DNA of 64,000 bases from Eudorina sp. 2006-703-Eu-15 (taxonomy: Eukaryota; Chlorophyta; Chlorophyceae; Chlamydomonadales; Volvocaceae): NCBI GenBank assembly GCA_003117195.1, contig BDSI01000185.1, forward strand, positions 122,829 to 186,828, written 5' to 3'. A model generated the notes under the pieces. That model was not told the origin of the DNA. It did no database searches and saw only the letters and a list, made by a program, of their open reading frames with translations. A program made the position numbers and the translations under genes. Shown here piece after piece: positions 13,466-36,703 of this stretch. Position 1 is the stretch's first letter, and the number at the start of each line of letters is the position of its first letter.

Positions 13466-16400
13466 CCCGAGCAGAGGCACCGACACCGCGATCGAGCGGC
13501 CGAGCGAAATCCGAACACACCGGGAAATACGCAAAGCTTTAGGCAGAGACGGCGGGCGGCAGGTGGGGTCATCGCGTTCCGGATTATCACGATGATGGCA
13601 GAGGTCATGGCACAAGCGCTTCGGTGCTCGGTCTTCGCAGATGATGCCAGTAATGCCGGGGTCAGTGTCGGCAGCCTGCCTGAGCCCCATGGGAGCCTGA
13701 CACCGTCTCGGCAGCCGTGAAGGTCATGACAACTGGAGGCGCCCCCCTCCCCGATGATGACGCCTTGGGGGAGAAAGCCCCCTAAGGCCGTTGCACGAAA
13801 GGGTGCAAAAGGCGTACGACGTCGTACAGGCGTACGGTACACGTTGGAAGGGCCCCATCCACATCCCATCACCCAAATCCGCAGAGCAAGCAGGATTTCT
13901 CCTAGCGGGGCTAGAACCGCTGAGATCCCTTCATTCCGTCCCGCCCCGCGGTCTGTCGCCGCCAGCCAGTCGACGCCAAGCCAGCCAGCCAGTCAGTCAG
14001 CCACCCACCCACCCACCCACCCACCCACCCACCGTGAGCATTTTCCGCTCCTTCGGGTCATCGATGATGCCAGCCAACAGCAGCTTGTACCGCCCATACG
14101 GCAGCATCGGAATCGCCCAGTAGCCGGCGATGCACGCGCCGATGACGGCCGCCGAAGCGGAGAAGTACATGAAGGCCGCGGGCGCCACGTCCGCCGCTGT
14201 CTGCGCGTCTCCGCCACCGCCCTGAGCACGCAGCTGGCTCACGAAGGAAAGTATGCTGGTGACCAAGCCGCCCACAGCGATGCCCGAGACGACGCCCTGT
14301 TGCCGAGGTCGAGATCGAGGATCGACCGAGGATCGAAGATACCCGCCGGGCATGACATGAACTGAACTGCTGATCCCCCGAATACGCACGCGTTCACATT
14401 ACGTACGCTGGTCAGGTAGGTGAGCTGCAGGTCACCATCCGTCCCTCCCTCCCTCCCTCCGTCCCTCCCTTTCTCCCTCCATTCATATGAGGGAATCAAG
14501 ACGAGGTGAAGCTGGTCTCGTTTTCAGAATGTCGGCCAACGCACCACCCAGCCCGACCTGCATCTCGTTCGCCCATGTGGGTTTCGCGCAGCTCAAGAAC
14601 ACACAAGACAATGGGGACGTTCCGCTGACCGGGTGTGTCACATGTCGCACACGCCCCGCGAGACCCGCAACAACCCGCTGGTCCACCTTGTAACGGTTAT
14701 ATTACTAACTCACTGGCCGCCAATCGCTGCAGGCCGCGCTGCAGCGGCGACCCATCCCACACCACACCACACCACACCACACCGCCAGCCTCACCCGGAT
14801 GTGGGTGATGGAGAAGATGCTGGCCAGCTGCATGGTGCCTCCCTGGAGGAACGCCATGCACATGCCCTGCACGGACGGACGGATGGACGGACGGACGGAT
14901 GGACGGACGGACGGACAGGCAGAGTAAGAACTGGCACTCCAGGTTTCCCAACAGCAGTGGCAATAGCAACGCCGCCATTGCGGGTATTCGCTGCAGACTA
15001 AGGCTGGGAATGTGAAACGTTGCCGCGCCAAAGCCCCACGGCCATGGGCCCTGACCTTAAGGGTCCGATCATGGGCGGCAGCTCCCAACAACGCTGAAGG
15101 GAAACCCACATGGCGCGGACGCATTCTGGGTTGCGGCCTTGGAGGCAAAAGCCTTATTTACAGCGACACTGATATGTCAAAGCGCATGTGGTGGACAAAC
15201 GCCAGGGCTTGTGGACACATGCCGACGAGGCAATCCATCCGTCGTCGAATCTGTTCGTCGTCATCCCGAAGTGTGCGGTGGTGAGCCGTCACCCAGATCA
15301 AACCGGGTCAAACCGTCAGACCCACCATCAGCGCCAGCGATGGGAGAGTAAACTTCGCCATTAGGTCACCATCAATCTCGACTCGCAGGGCCTACGATGC
15401 AATCATGGACGGGGGCCTTACGTCGCGCCTTGATGCGCGCTGCCGACACTTCATTGGCAGTGCCTTGAGGCTACAACCGCGTGTGTTATAAAACAACATT
15501 GCTAACTTTAGTTCCCCCAAACAACCGAGGGAATCCGTACACGTGGGGAGTGTGGTCTGCGCGCTGGCTGGCGGACGGCTGTGTCAGGAAAGGCGCACCG
15601 GCAACGAGATAACCGTCGTGCGTCGTCCTTGTCAAGCAAAATACGCATACACTCGCTCGTCTGGAATTTCTAGATAATTGTCAATTTGGGGGCATAAGTG
15701 CAACGTAAGATCGCGCGGGCTCGGCGGACTTGTCGCATATGGCCTCACCAGCGCGGCGGTTGACAACAGCATAATGAAAGTAATCACGAGAGGCTGCAAC
15801 ACCAAAACTCGAAGAGAAAGGTGCTTTTGGAATTTCACAAGAAATCCCAAGGCAATCAGGTTCCTGCGTAAAGCAACGAAGCGCAGGTGATCCGGTGTCG
15901 GAGTTGGGGTTGGACACGCTTTGCACGTGTGACAGCTGCGGTTTGGGCATATGCCTTTATGTGGCCCGCGATGACTACGATGGCTGCGACTTACGCTGTG
16001 TTAAACACGAGACAGAAAAGACTCATAAAGTTCTCGGTGATGTACGCGTTGAAGGGCAGGACATGCAGTCGCACGTCGTAAAACTCCTGCGTGTATTGCA
16101 CACGAACGCAAACGGGAATAGCCCAATTGAATACAAATAAACGAAAGAAGAGATGTGCTGGATTACTTGATGCGCACGGATCCCGGATTTGGACCGTGGC
16201 ACACCCGCCCGCTGTAACCCACGCAAGCACCGACCTTTTCCGTGAGGAATACATTCCAGGGAAGTAAAGTTCCCGTGCCCAACAACACGAAGATAAAGTA
16301 GACGATTCCATATCTACATCACAGAGAGAAAAACCAAGTTAGGTGGTGTGCAAGCGTGTGACGACCTGCATCTAGAATGCCCTCCTACTCCTAAATGCAG

Positions 16401-16491
16401 CGCGTATTTAAGGCCTGTAGATATCAGCAAAACAAGCCAACCTTGCCCCAGCGCAAAGTACTGACCGGTCCTGGACCTCCTCTTTCGCCAT
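11987..16491 (-). CDS. Equilibrative nucleoside transporter (ENT / SLC29 family)
   Basis: Ten exons: 16491-16466, 16313-16235, 16086-15995, 15863-15749, 15391-15326, 14866-14795, 14296-14033, 13426-13071, 12712-12493 and 12145-11987. All junctions keep phase and give 482 residues, the usual ENT length. The order matches ENT: TM1 with VLLGTGTLLPWNVF, TM2 (ENFMSLFCLVFN), TM3-4 (LVITFIMLLSTAAL), GMCMAFLQGGTMQLAS, then SGIAVGGLVTSILSF. An acidic cytoplasmic loop (VDEDYEEPLL) precedes TM7 onward. The last exon (STICMHAPSTLMP...GCFVGSFVSMWLSSVF) is the ENT C-terminal helix pair. ENTs carry nucleosides or nucleobases across plasma, vacuolar or organelle membranes; the substrate cannot be told here. 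The exon 2 donor (GTCGGT) is weak. A CAG run (13435-13464) sits in the acceptor tract of exon 8, and a (CCCA)n run forms the donor side after exon 7. Confidence 0.88.
13435..13464. repeat. (AGC)n microsatellite in the polypyrimidine tract before ENT exon 8
   Basis: About ten AGC triplets. On the gene strand they read as (GCT)n next to the acceptor CAG ending at 13427, so length changes could affect splicing. Confidence 0.8.
14001..14032. repeat. (CCCA)n microsatellite starting at the donor of ENT exon 7
   Basis: On the gene strand the intron begins directly as GTGGGTGGGTGG, so the repeat itself supplies the donor. Confidence 0.8.
14442..14480. repeat. (CCCT)n microsatellite in an ENT intron
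   Basis: Tetranucleotide run with a few substitutions, in the intron between ENT exons 6 and 7. Confidence 0.75.
14868..14922. repeat. (GGAC/GGAT)n microsatellite at the acceptor of ENT exon 6
   Basis: Tetranucleotide array immediately upstream (gene strand) of the exon 6 acceptor. On the gene strand it reads as a TCCG/TCCA tract. An (ACACC)n run lies at 14758-14783 on the other side of the exon. Confidence 0.75.
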
Positions 16492-18343
16492 GGTGAATCG
16501 CCCGCGGATAATATGTGTTACAAATTACATATGGTATGTATGGAAGGCCATGGGGCGCATGAGCTTTTTAGATTAGCTGCAGAATTGCACGTCAGCGCAC
16601 AATTGCAGCCTAGGGCCCCTATACTGCACAGGCGGCGGCCCTTCTACGCCTATTCCAAAGGTGAGTGAGTATCACAATCTACATTACACGTTTTGGAAGG
16701 CAAAAACATTCCCGTGCGCACATGGGGGAGCCTGATGCACGGAAAGAGCGACGCCGTACACAATTTCATGTTTCTACGTTGCCAGCGTTCCGGTGCAATG
16801 GTCCTTATGTAAAGAACGTTTCGTGAAATTCAGAAAAGGAGCTCATCTTCTGCTTTGAGCGCTTTCAGTAATAACGCCCAACCACCGGTCCTCGCGAATT
16901 TCTCCGCCGTGGGACGACGCAACGTATCTTTTTCAATTTCAGTGCAATGGTGTGCAAACAACAGTTATCGCAAACGTCTTCTGGTGTCTGAACGCATCCG
17001 TTCGGCAAGATCCGTACACCAGACCGGTGCTTGGAACTGTTGCACCCTGCAAACGACACCCTCATTTGACGCTGAACTGATGCCGGTGGGCCAATCGGTG
17101 TTTGGATGGCGATCGCCGATTTCGATGTGCCCGGTGAACCGGTCGTTCCCTAACCACGCGATACCCCAAGCACGCCCGCAGACAAACACCGGAGGCGGTA
17201 CCGAACCGTCGATGTGTTGCATTAGTCAGACGTGTGCCACAACTGTGTGTCTGCAACCATTACTGTGTATGTGATGGCGGGCGCCAAAATCACTTGCCGG
17301 TGGCCGCATGGCATACGTCCCCAACTGCCACTCCCTGTTCGGGTCGCGGGTGCAAACAGATCACGACATTGCAGCGAAATTCGCACGGCTGAATAAAGCT
17401 GACATGACGTTCCTGGACGTTCCGGGCGGTTCCGTGCCGGCAGTTCCGTGCCGGTGAGTGAATCCAGGCGAATGAACCGAGGTAACAGCAAAAAAAACCT
17501 TCCTCATGTCGGCTCCGCGCACGAGTTGGCGGCGGGAGGATTACCTGAATCGCCCACAGGCAGGGCCTGGCGGGCCTGGCAGGGCGACTCACAACCATAA
17601 TGGAAGGGTTGATCACGACATGATCGCATCACCAGGCCACCTGTTGTTCATCCCGTCAGCTGGTGATGTTGGTGCCCGCCGACATGAAGGGGCAAGGGCG
17701 GACGGCGGACGCCCCAACTACAAGGGGTTCGACGCACCACGCAGCGCACGCGCAGATGAAGAAAAACTCATGCCCAGCAGACTTCCCTCCTCGCTCTGCA
17801 AGAGGAAACTGCTCCCAGTTGTCAAACTGCGCGCCGCATGCAAGCGGCGAGGACTGGCTTTGGCCTTGGAAGGCGATGGAAGAGGGAGGAACAGGAAGGA
17901 ACATGGCTCGCGCGCGGTTTGGAACCTCTGCATCACTATTACGGGGATTCACCGTGAGCACGATTCGTCGGATATGGTCAATGCTGGCCTGCTTGCTTGT
18001 TGTTGGAAGGATCGTTACGAAGGGGACCAGCGATAACCCTGCTCGCTTTCCGTACAGGCACAGACGGTTTGTTCATCCTCGTCCAGGGACATGCCGTGCA
18101 CAAAGCAGGGATCCATGCCAAGGAAAAACCCAACCACAAACACCAATGCCTAACCATCACAGTAAGGGATGGGCACTCCGTGGCGTGAGCCCTTGGGTCG
18201 CCACGCCCCCACGCGCGTACAGTACTGCACCGCAAGCCGCTGCATGAGAACACAGCACCACTTGCATGGTGTTGTTATTGTCACACAGCTGTCTTCCTTT
18301 TCAAATTTTTGAAGTGCAGTTATTAATTGTTAGCTTACTGAAA
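16492..18343. other. Divergent intergenic region, no gene seen
   Basis: About 1.85 kb between the divergent ENT and small-membrane-protein starts. It is moderately GC and should contain both promoters. Several frames of 60-180 codons exist here, but none shows the GC-rich third positions or family resemblance seen in the neighbouring genes. Confidence 0.45.
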
Positions 18344-18854
18344 ATGCCCACAGGAGTTGAGGATGCCACCACAATTTGGGTCAATGTGGGAAGCGCTGCA
18401 GCGCTGGGTAAGTAATTTATCATGACATAATGGCATCTCATACTTTACCATCTATGATTCTGCCTTAGGCTGATGAGAGGCAATTTTATCGCCATGACGC
18501 TGCCCACAGTCGGGGCAACTATTGGCGCGACCTTTGTCGGTGCCATGGCAATTGTGAGGGGCATGGAGGGAGCGGATGATCTGGTGAGTGAGTCATTAGG
18601 TCGTCTGACTGATACGGCAGTCCACCGTCAGCTGGGACGATATGCGCGCTTGCGGCGTGCCGTCGACGTTCGTGGACTGCTGGGTGAGTTACCTTTCTGT
18701 ATCGCAGGTGGATGCTGATGCGCTTGCGCAGCAAACAGGGCAAGACCTCATAGCCGGAGCTCAGCGCACACGGCTTCGGGCGGAAGATGTCTTGGCGGGC
18801 CAGGAGCAAGGAGAACAGCAACCTCCGCAAAATCCCCCAGTCGCCAAGCAGTAG
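18344..18854 (+). CDS. Small single-helix membrane protein, unknown function
   Basis: Not recognised. My best model has three exons, 18344-18407, 18480-18583 and 18708-18854, giving 104 residues. Introns are 72 and 124 bases and junction phases fit. Residues 1-21 (MPTGVEDATTIWVNVGSAAAL) lead into a hydrophobic segment with repeated small residues (TLPTVGATIGATFVGAMAIV), probably one membrane helix. A charged helical part follows (QRTRLRAEDVLAGQEQ), then a Gln/Pro-rich tail ending NPPVAKQ. The layout suits a small accessory subunit of an organelle membrane complex, but this is only inference. Alternatives are retention of parts of the second intron, which adds an in-frame stop or a different C-terminus. 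Confidence 0.55.
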
Positions 18855-20588
18855 AGAGTCCAGGGGAAGGGCATGTCGCGCAGGGGCCGTATTGCGGTCG
18901 CTGCAGCGTCGGACAATATAGCAGGTTACTCTGACTGCCGCGGACAACACTACTTGCAAGCAAGCCATCGGTTGGCGCATTTTATTGGGATTTCGTACCC
19001 ACTGTTCGCGGGCAAGCGAACAAGCCAAGCTCAAGTCATTTGAAAAGTCGTGGTCGACCGACAGCTGTCCCGCGGGTCTGTCCGTTCTTAATGACATGAT
19101 CGCTGGCGCTCATGACTCGTACACGTAAGGGCAGGCGCTTCTTGCGCGCACACACTGATTAGTATGATCACGGCTCGATGCTCCTTGTGGCAAATCCTGT
19201 AGGCTTCACATTTTTGGAAGGGTCTGGCCCAGGGGGTGGGCGCAGGTGGCGTATTTTTGTGTGCGTGGGCGGAGGGGGGAAAAAGGTTGCATTTCGGCCG
19301 AGGTTTGTGTCCCCCTCCTCCCACCCGAGTAGCGCGCGTGCTCCCCTCTCCAGTCTCCTCTCTGTAACTGTCCTCTCGAACAGCTGCAAGAGAAGGAACA
19401 ATCCAAGGAAGGCCGTGCACATCCAGACACGGACACGGACAGCCCCCCTGACAGCCCCCGTGACAGGCAGCTGTGGGTCATCACTTCATTCATCAGTCCA
19501 CAGCTGCCGGGGTGTGGTCCTGCCCCGGAGACCCCTGGGTCGCCCCCTGCCGGGGACACTCGGCCGGAGCGAGTGGCCCAGTGCACCCCCACACCCAACA
19601 CCCAGCCGCACCAACGGGGAAGGTCGCGCCTCGCGCGAGTGTGTGTTTGTGGAGGACCGAGCCGCGAGAAAAGGGGAGACAGCGTGTGAGCGTGTGATGG
19701 TGAGGAGACGGCCGGGGCCTCGTTTCAGCTCATTCGCGCGCTCCGCTCCGAAACCATCACACTCCATGCGGCCGCGGAGACCCGATGTCTGTCCACCTAG
19801 CAAGCCGGTAGTTTGCACAACACACAAAGTCACTCACAGACACACACACGGGCGGGTCTCTCACTGGACAGCCGTACAGACGTGATCGCAAGCGCACCTA
19901 CAGCTGCGAAGGTGTAAGTGTCCAGAGCCGTCCCGTCCCTCGTCCTAGAACACGGATCTGCCGTACATTACGTACACCTGCTGTCGTACATGACGCCGGC
20001 GGTGACGTGTACCGGACCCCAGACCCACCCAGCCGCCGACCCGCCGACTGTAATACCCCCCTCTCAAGCTGACTTCACTAACCTGCTGTAACCAGCTGCT
20101 GCTAGTCCCCTTCCCGCCTGCCTCCCCACCAGCCCCCACACCCCACATCCGGCCGGCGCGCTCGCCACCCGCCTGGCCACCACCCAGCAAGCTCGCTAAT
20201 CAGCAGCCGGTGCTGATCTGATGGCCCGCCAGCACTTCCAACCCAGACCGAACCAGCGCTCGCCACCCCCGTCAGCTTTTCCGAGTCTTGATTCATTCTA
20301 GATATGCCCCACGGAGGCGGCTTAGCTCGCCGCCGCACAGACCTATCTACTTCCCGCCAGTGACCCAGACTGGCGCCGCCGCCACTACCACACATGGCAT
20401 ATGGCACCAGTATTGGCTTCGCACCCACGCATGACGCGGTGCCCACGCCGCAACACCACCACCACCTCCACCACCACCACCACCTCCACCACCACCACCA
20501 CCACCACCTCCACCTCCACCTCGGCGTGTCAGCCAGAGCCCGACGGTGCGGCCTCCCATCCATCCCCCCTCTTCAAGCCACCCTCCGT
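18855..20588. other. Convergent intergenic region (3' UTRs), no gene seen
   Basis: About 1.7 kb between the small membrane-protein stop and the IleRS stop. Open frames here are GC-driven and unsupported. A CAC/ACC triplet array lies at 20449-20520, just past the IleRS stop. Confidence 0.45.
19363..19367 (+). terminator. Candidate TGTAA polyadenylation signal of the small membrane-protein gene
   Basis: TGTAA about 510 bases past the stop at 18854 on the coding strand. Confidence 0.35.
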
Positions 20589-32150
<11,562 letters not shown>

Positions 32151-33225
32151 TCCCCCCTAGCGTCAACGGGGCCAGCCCTGGCATGAAGGGGCAACTACTG
32201 GCCACAAGCTGGCACGAAGTTTAAAGGTCGTCATCATGCAATTCAATTTCAAGTGTAGAGATGTAACAATTTGTAGAAGCGTACCATCTTCCGCGGCGTC
32301 AAACGCTGCTGCAGTCCTGGTTGGCTGGCCCACATTGCGCAGCTGTGCGGTCGCTGGTAAAGCCTCTACGCGAAGGTCAATCGCGTCGAGACACAAAATA
32401 CTCTTACGTCCGCAACAATAAAGGCCAATCACTTAAAGCCTTGACGACCCGGAACGCGAAATTGCTCAGCACAGGCCAGCCATACAACACACCACTACGC
32501 CAAATTGTGCAGGGCCCTTCGAGGCTCCTCGGGGCAAGAGACACAATAGCGCACGAAGCCAAATCGAGTGGCGTCCAGCGGATCAACTGGGGCCTTATGC
32601 ACAGAACGGAACTGAAGCAAGCACCTTCAAGGTATTTACATTATTACTCCTTCTTTTAATTCTAGGTCATGACTAGTTTTTTATGCATATTGTCGACATG
32701 AGTAATAGGCTACCGGTTGCTACTGCGGGTGCTTCAAACAATGGCATTCCTTGAACCTTTTTGCGGCTACGGCAGCTAGCAAATTGTCTTTCAGAAAGAA
32801 AGCCTCAATCGGTTACGCTCGCGATTAGTTTAGCGGCGCTCGTTCCGTGGTACGGGAGCAGTTGGAGTCCTGCGCGCAAGGCTACGCAGTTTACGGCCTC
32901 TTAGTATCGAGACATGACGCTCGCCTCATAGTTTCTTGGCCCGCGATGCGCTTAATTGTTGTTTCATGAGAGGCGAGACGTGACACGCAGTAGGCAGTCA
33001 CGGCGTAGTTCTCAACAGGGCGGACTGCGCAATCGTTGTGGTGCATCATACTTCATCACCTTTAAGTTATGCGCATCAATTTTGCCGGCAAGGCGAGCGC
33101 CAACGCACAACTGAAGGCCGGCAGGCCGGCCGGGCCGGCAGTCCCTGTACCCGTTGTCGTAACGGTAAGCACGCCGTTGCGATGCCTCCTCTCTAACCTC
33201 AAGGCCTAACACACTGTTAGATTGG
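32151..33225. other. Divergent intergenic region between the IleRS and methyltransferase genes
   Basis: About 1.1 kb, less GC-rich than the genes, expected to hold both promoters. A short open segment starting at ATG 33069 and ending at a good donor (ACG/GTAAGC at 33165) could be a first exon of the methyltransferase gene, but I could not join it in phase. Confidence 0.4.
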
Positions 33226-36200
33226 GTGAACTCATGGCGCCTGCGCCCGCGGGAGACGCTGCTCGTTGCGCTTCATGCGCCCCTGGTGGCGGGTGCTACC
33301 GCCGCTGCCGCTGCCGCTGCCGCTGCTGCCGCTGCCGCGCCTCAGGCTGGGCGTCCCCAGACCCGTGCGGGAGCTGCCGTGCCCGCCCGCTGGCGCCTGC
33401 GAGCCCCCGGATTCCGAGCCCTCCTCCCCATGCCCCCTGCCAGTGCGCTTAGCAGCGACGATGCAGCGGGGGCGGCAGAGGGGGGTGGTGGTAACGGGCG
33501 GCCGATCGACCTGGGCCTGGACCCCCTGGCGGGTGGGTGCGTTGGGGCGGTGACCGACAGCTTGCCGTACAGGGGGATGGCACGCCGGTCATTGGTGTTC
33601 GGCTCCACCCGGGGTCGTGCCACTTGAGGGTACCGTACCGCCGTTACGGTACGGCATGTAGTACCGTGCCGTACTGCAGATTCGGTAAGCAGAAAATAGA
33701 TCAGGCATCTGGGATCTGGCATCAGGCATCTGGGATCCGGGATCTGGGATCTGGGATCCGCCTGCGAGCTGGTGCCGCCTCTGTGACCGCGGGTGGTTCG
33801 CTGCCCTGCAGTCCGCGACCCCGTCCTGAGGCCCGAGGAGCGGCTGGTGCTGGACACCCGACCCGCGGAGGAGGTCTTCGAGGCCCCCGCCATCGGAGTG
33901 AGCCACGCGGACCAGGGCTTCGAGCGAAGACTCCAGGGTGGGGTGCGAGACGGGGCGGGGCGGGGCGGTGGGGTGGGGAGGGGTGCGGGGGGGTGGGCAG
34001 GGCGGTACACGACTCTCCGCTTGGTGCAGCAGCGGCGCGCTGGCTGCGGCGGGCGCCCTGGGCGATGTCCCGAGCCGTGGCCTGTCCCCTGGGTTGCCAG
34101 GGCGCGGTCCGACCTCACTACCCGCCGGTATGGTGCTGGTCCCGCAAACAGCAAACCCCCCGGCCGGTGAACCCCGTGTCGGCAACCCCATGCACGGGAG
34201 GGTCTGGTCTCTGCGCGGGGCCCCAGCAAACCCACCCACCCACCCACCCACCCGGCCGCCGCCGCCGCACCCAAGCAGCCCCTCCGGCCCCACGCCCTAA
34301 CCCTGTTGGCCCCTCACCCCCGCCATGCGCTCCGCGGCACGCTGCCGACCCACGGTCGCGACTGCTGGCGCGCTGCTTCACATGGTGATGGGTGCGGTGG
34401 GCATGTTGGCTCCTCCGCAGCGCTGTACCGCCGAGTCCTGGGGCCCCTGTCGGGCGACCCCCGCGGCCCCGGGCTGTTGGACCTGTGCAGCTCCTGGAGC
34501 AGCCACCTGCCGCCGGAGCTGCAGCTGGGGCAGGTAGGGGTGGCGGAGGGCGGAGGGCGGAGGAGAGTGGGGTTTGGGGTTTTTGGTACGGCTCATCAGA
34601 ACGGGGAGGACTGCACACGGGGTGGGAGGGGAAGGGAGATCCCCGGGGTCCTGGGGCCCCCTTCTATCGCCCCCCGGAGGTGGTAAGGGGACCTGGGCCG
34701 GTCAGCCCAGTACAGTACAGCCCAAGCGGCACCCACCTACATCTGTTCCGGAGGCTACCGGAGGGCCCCCTTGCCCTCCAGCCTACCTACTTGCCTATCC
34801 CTCGCAGCGCCCCGCGCCACCCCCCTCCAGCCCTCCCTCCCTCCCTGGACAGCCGCTTGCCAGCCTTCCTGGTTCATCTCGTCCACCTTCAGACTGTGTA
34901 CGGAATGAACTGTACGAACATGGGCTGCCTAAACCCACATCCATCTTTGCCCTAGAACCCTGAACCCCCTGCTCCCCGCGCTGTCCCGCTCCTCGACCCC
35001 CACACCCGCACCTGCACCCGCACCCGCACCCGCATCCGCACCCGCACCCCGCGCCGGCTTCGATGAAGGTGTCGGGGCACGGCGTGAACGCGGAGGAGCT
35101 GGCCGCCAACGGCCGCCTGACCTCGTCCTTCGTCCAGGACCTCAACCAGCGGACTCGGCTGCCGCTGCCCAGCGCCTCCCTGCGGGCGGTGCTCTGCTGC
35201 AACGGCCTGCAGTACCTGGTCCGTCCGGTGGGTTCCGGAGCCCGGTGTGGGTGGGTGGGTTCCGGAGCCCGGTGTGGGTGGGTGCTTGTCCCGAGGGGGG
35301 GCCCGGGGAGGGAGGCAGCACCGTGGCGGCGGTACCGGTAAGGGGAAGGCAGGAGGGGGAATGGGGTAACCATGGAGGTCAGGGAGGTAAGGTACGACGA
35401 AGCAAATCCAACCGTTTGGACAGAGGGCGTCGGGCGTCGGGCGTCGGGCGGGTTACCGTATTCAACTAACTTGGGTTTCGCCCCGTGGGTGTTTCTGGCG
35501 ACGTTCACGATGTTTGATCCGCGTGGTCGGTCCTGCGTGGGGACCTCTCCTCCCTTCGGCCCTCCCTGGACGACTGGTGCCCGTCGCTGCACTGCCGTAC
35601 ACCTTGTTGAGGTCGCCGCAGGAATGGGTGATGGCGGAGGTGCGGCGGGTGCTGCGGCCCGGGGGCGTGCTGGTGGTGGCCTTCAGCGACTACTGCTGGG
35701 CGGATCGGGCGACTGCGGGGTGGCTGGCCAGGAGCAGCGGGGAGAGGCTCCAACTGGTAGCCAGGTGGGGCTGTGGGGCTGTGGTGTAGGAGGGATGGGG
35801 TTGGGTCGGGGGGCTGTGTGGCTGTGGTGTAGGAGGGATGGGGTTGGGTAGGGGGGCTGTGTGGCGTGTCTACCTGGGTGAGGTGTCCGTATGTCGGTGT
35901 GGCCTGTCGGTGACATCGGAAGGGACATCTCAGCTGGCCGGCTGCTGTTAGTGTGTTTTGTGCCGCTGTGTCGCTGAACGACAGGATCTGGGCTAAGGTT
36001 GCCAAGGGCCGCGGGTGGACAGGGTCATGGGGTTGACGGGGCCAGGGGTGGACGGGGTTGGAGACCACCCAGCACCGACACCGCTTGGAATTTATCTCTG
36101 ATGCCAGATGGTGGGGTTCGGTTGTTGTCCCAGGAGTCTGGTCCCAGGACTGAAGCTCAAGTCGGTCCTGAGGAATGGGGGGAGGACCGGGCGCACAGGC

Positions 36201-36484
36201 AGGCCCACACCCACACCCCTACGAGCCCTGCAGCAACCGCCCCACCACAGGGTTACGTCGCCGCCGTTCAGCCGAGTCCAGCCATCACCATCTCGCATGA
36301 TAGTATGAATAATCATGTACGGCATGTACGGCAGCTACCGCGGACCCCCCAAAGATGGGGTCCCGGGTCCCGGGTACCTAACCAGGGTAGCTCCGGAACC
36401 AGCTCGCTCGTCCCATGTGTGTTTAATGTTAAACTCACCCAGACCCGCACAGGCTCGCATACCCCGTCCCATGTGTTGTGTGTG

Positions 36485-36527
<43 letters not shown>

Positions 36528-36653
36528 TCTTCGTCCCATCGGCCGCCGCGCGCTGTACGGCACTGCCACGCATCCCACAGGATCTTGGAGAGCGCCGGGC
36601 TGCGGGTCGTTGAAGTGCTGACAGACGGTGCGGACGGCGTCCCCAGCAGCAGT

Positions 36654-36703
<50 letters not shown>

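Noticed and set aside
18684..18707. A 24-base ultra-short intron in the small membrane-protein gene
   Set aside because: A 124-base intron from 18584 with the same acceptor fits phase and normal intron size better.
19178..19885. A 235-codon plus-strand frame after the small membrane-protein gene
   Set aside because: Composition follows GC content and it overlaps the expected 3' UTR; no recognisable motif.
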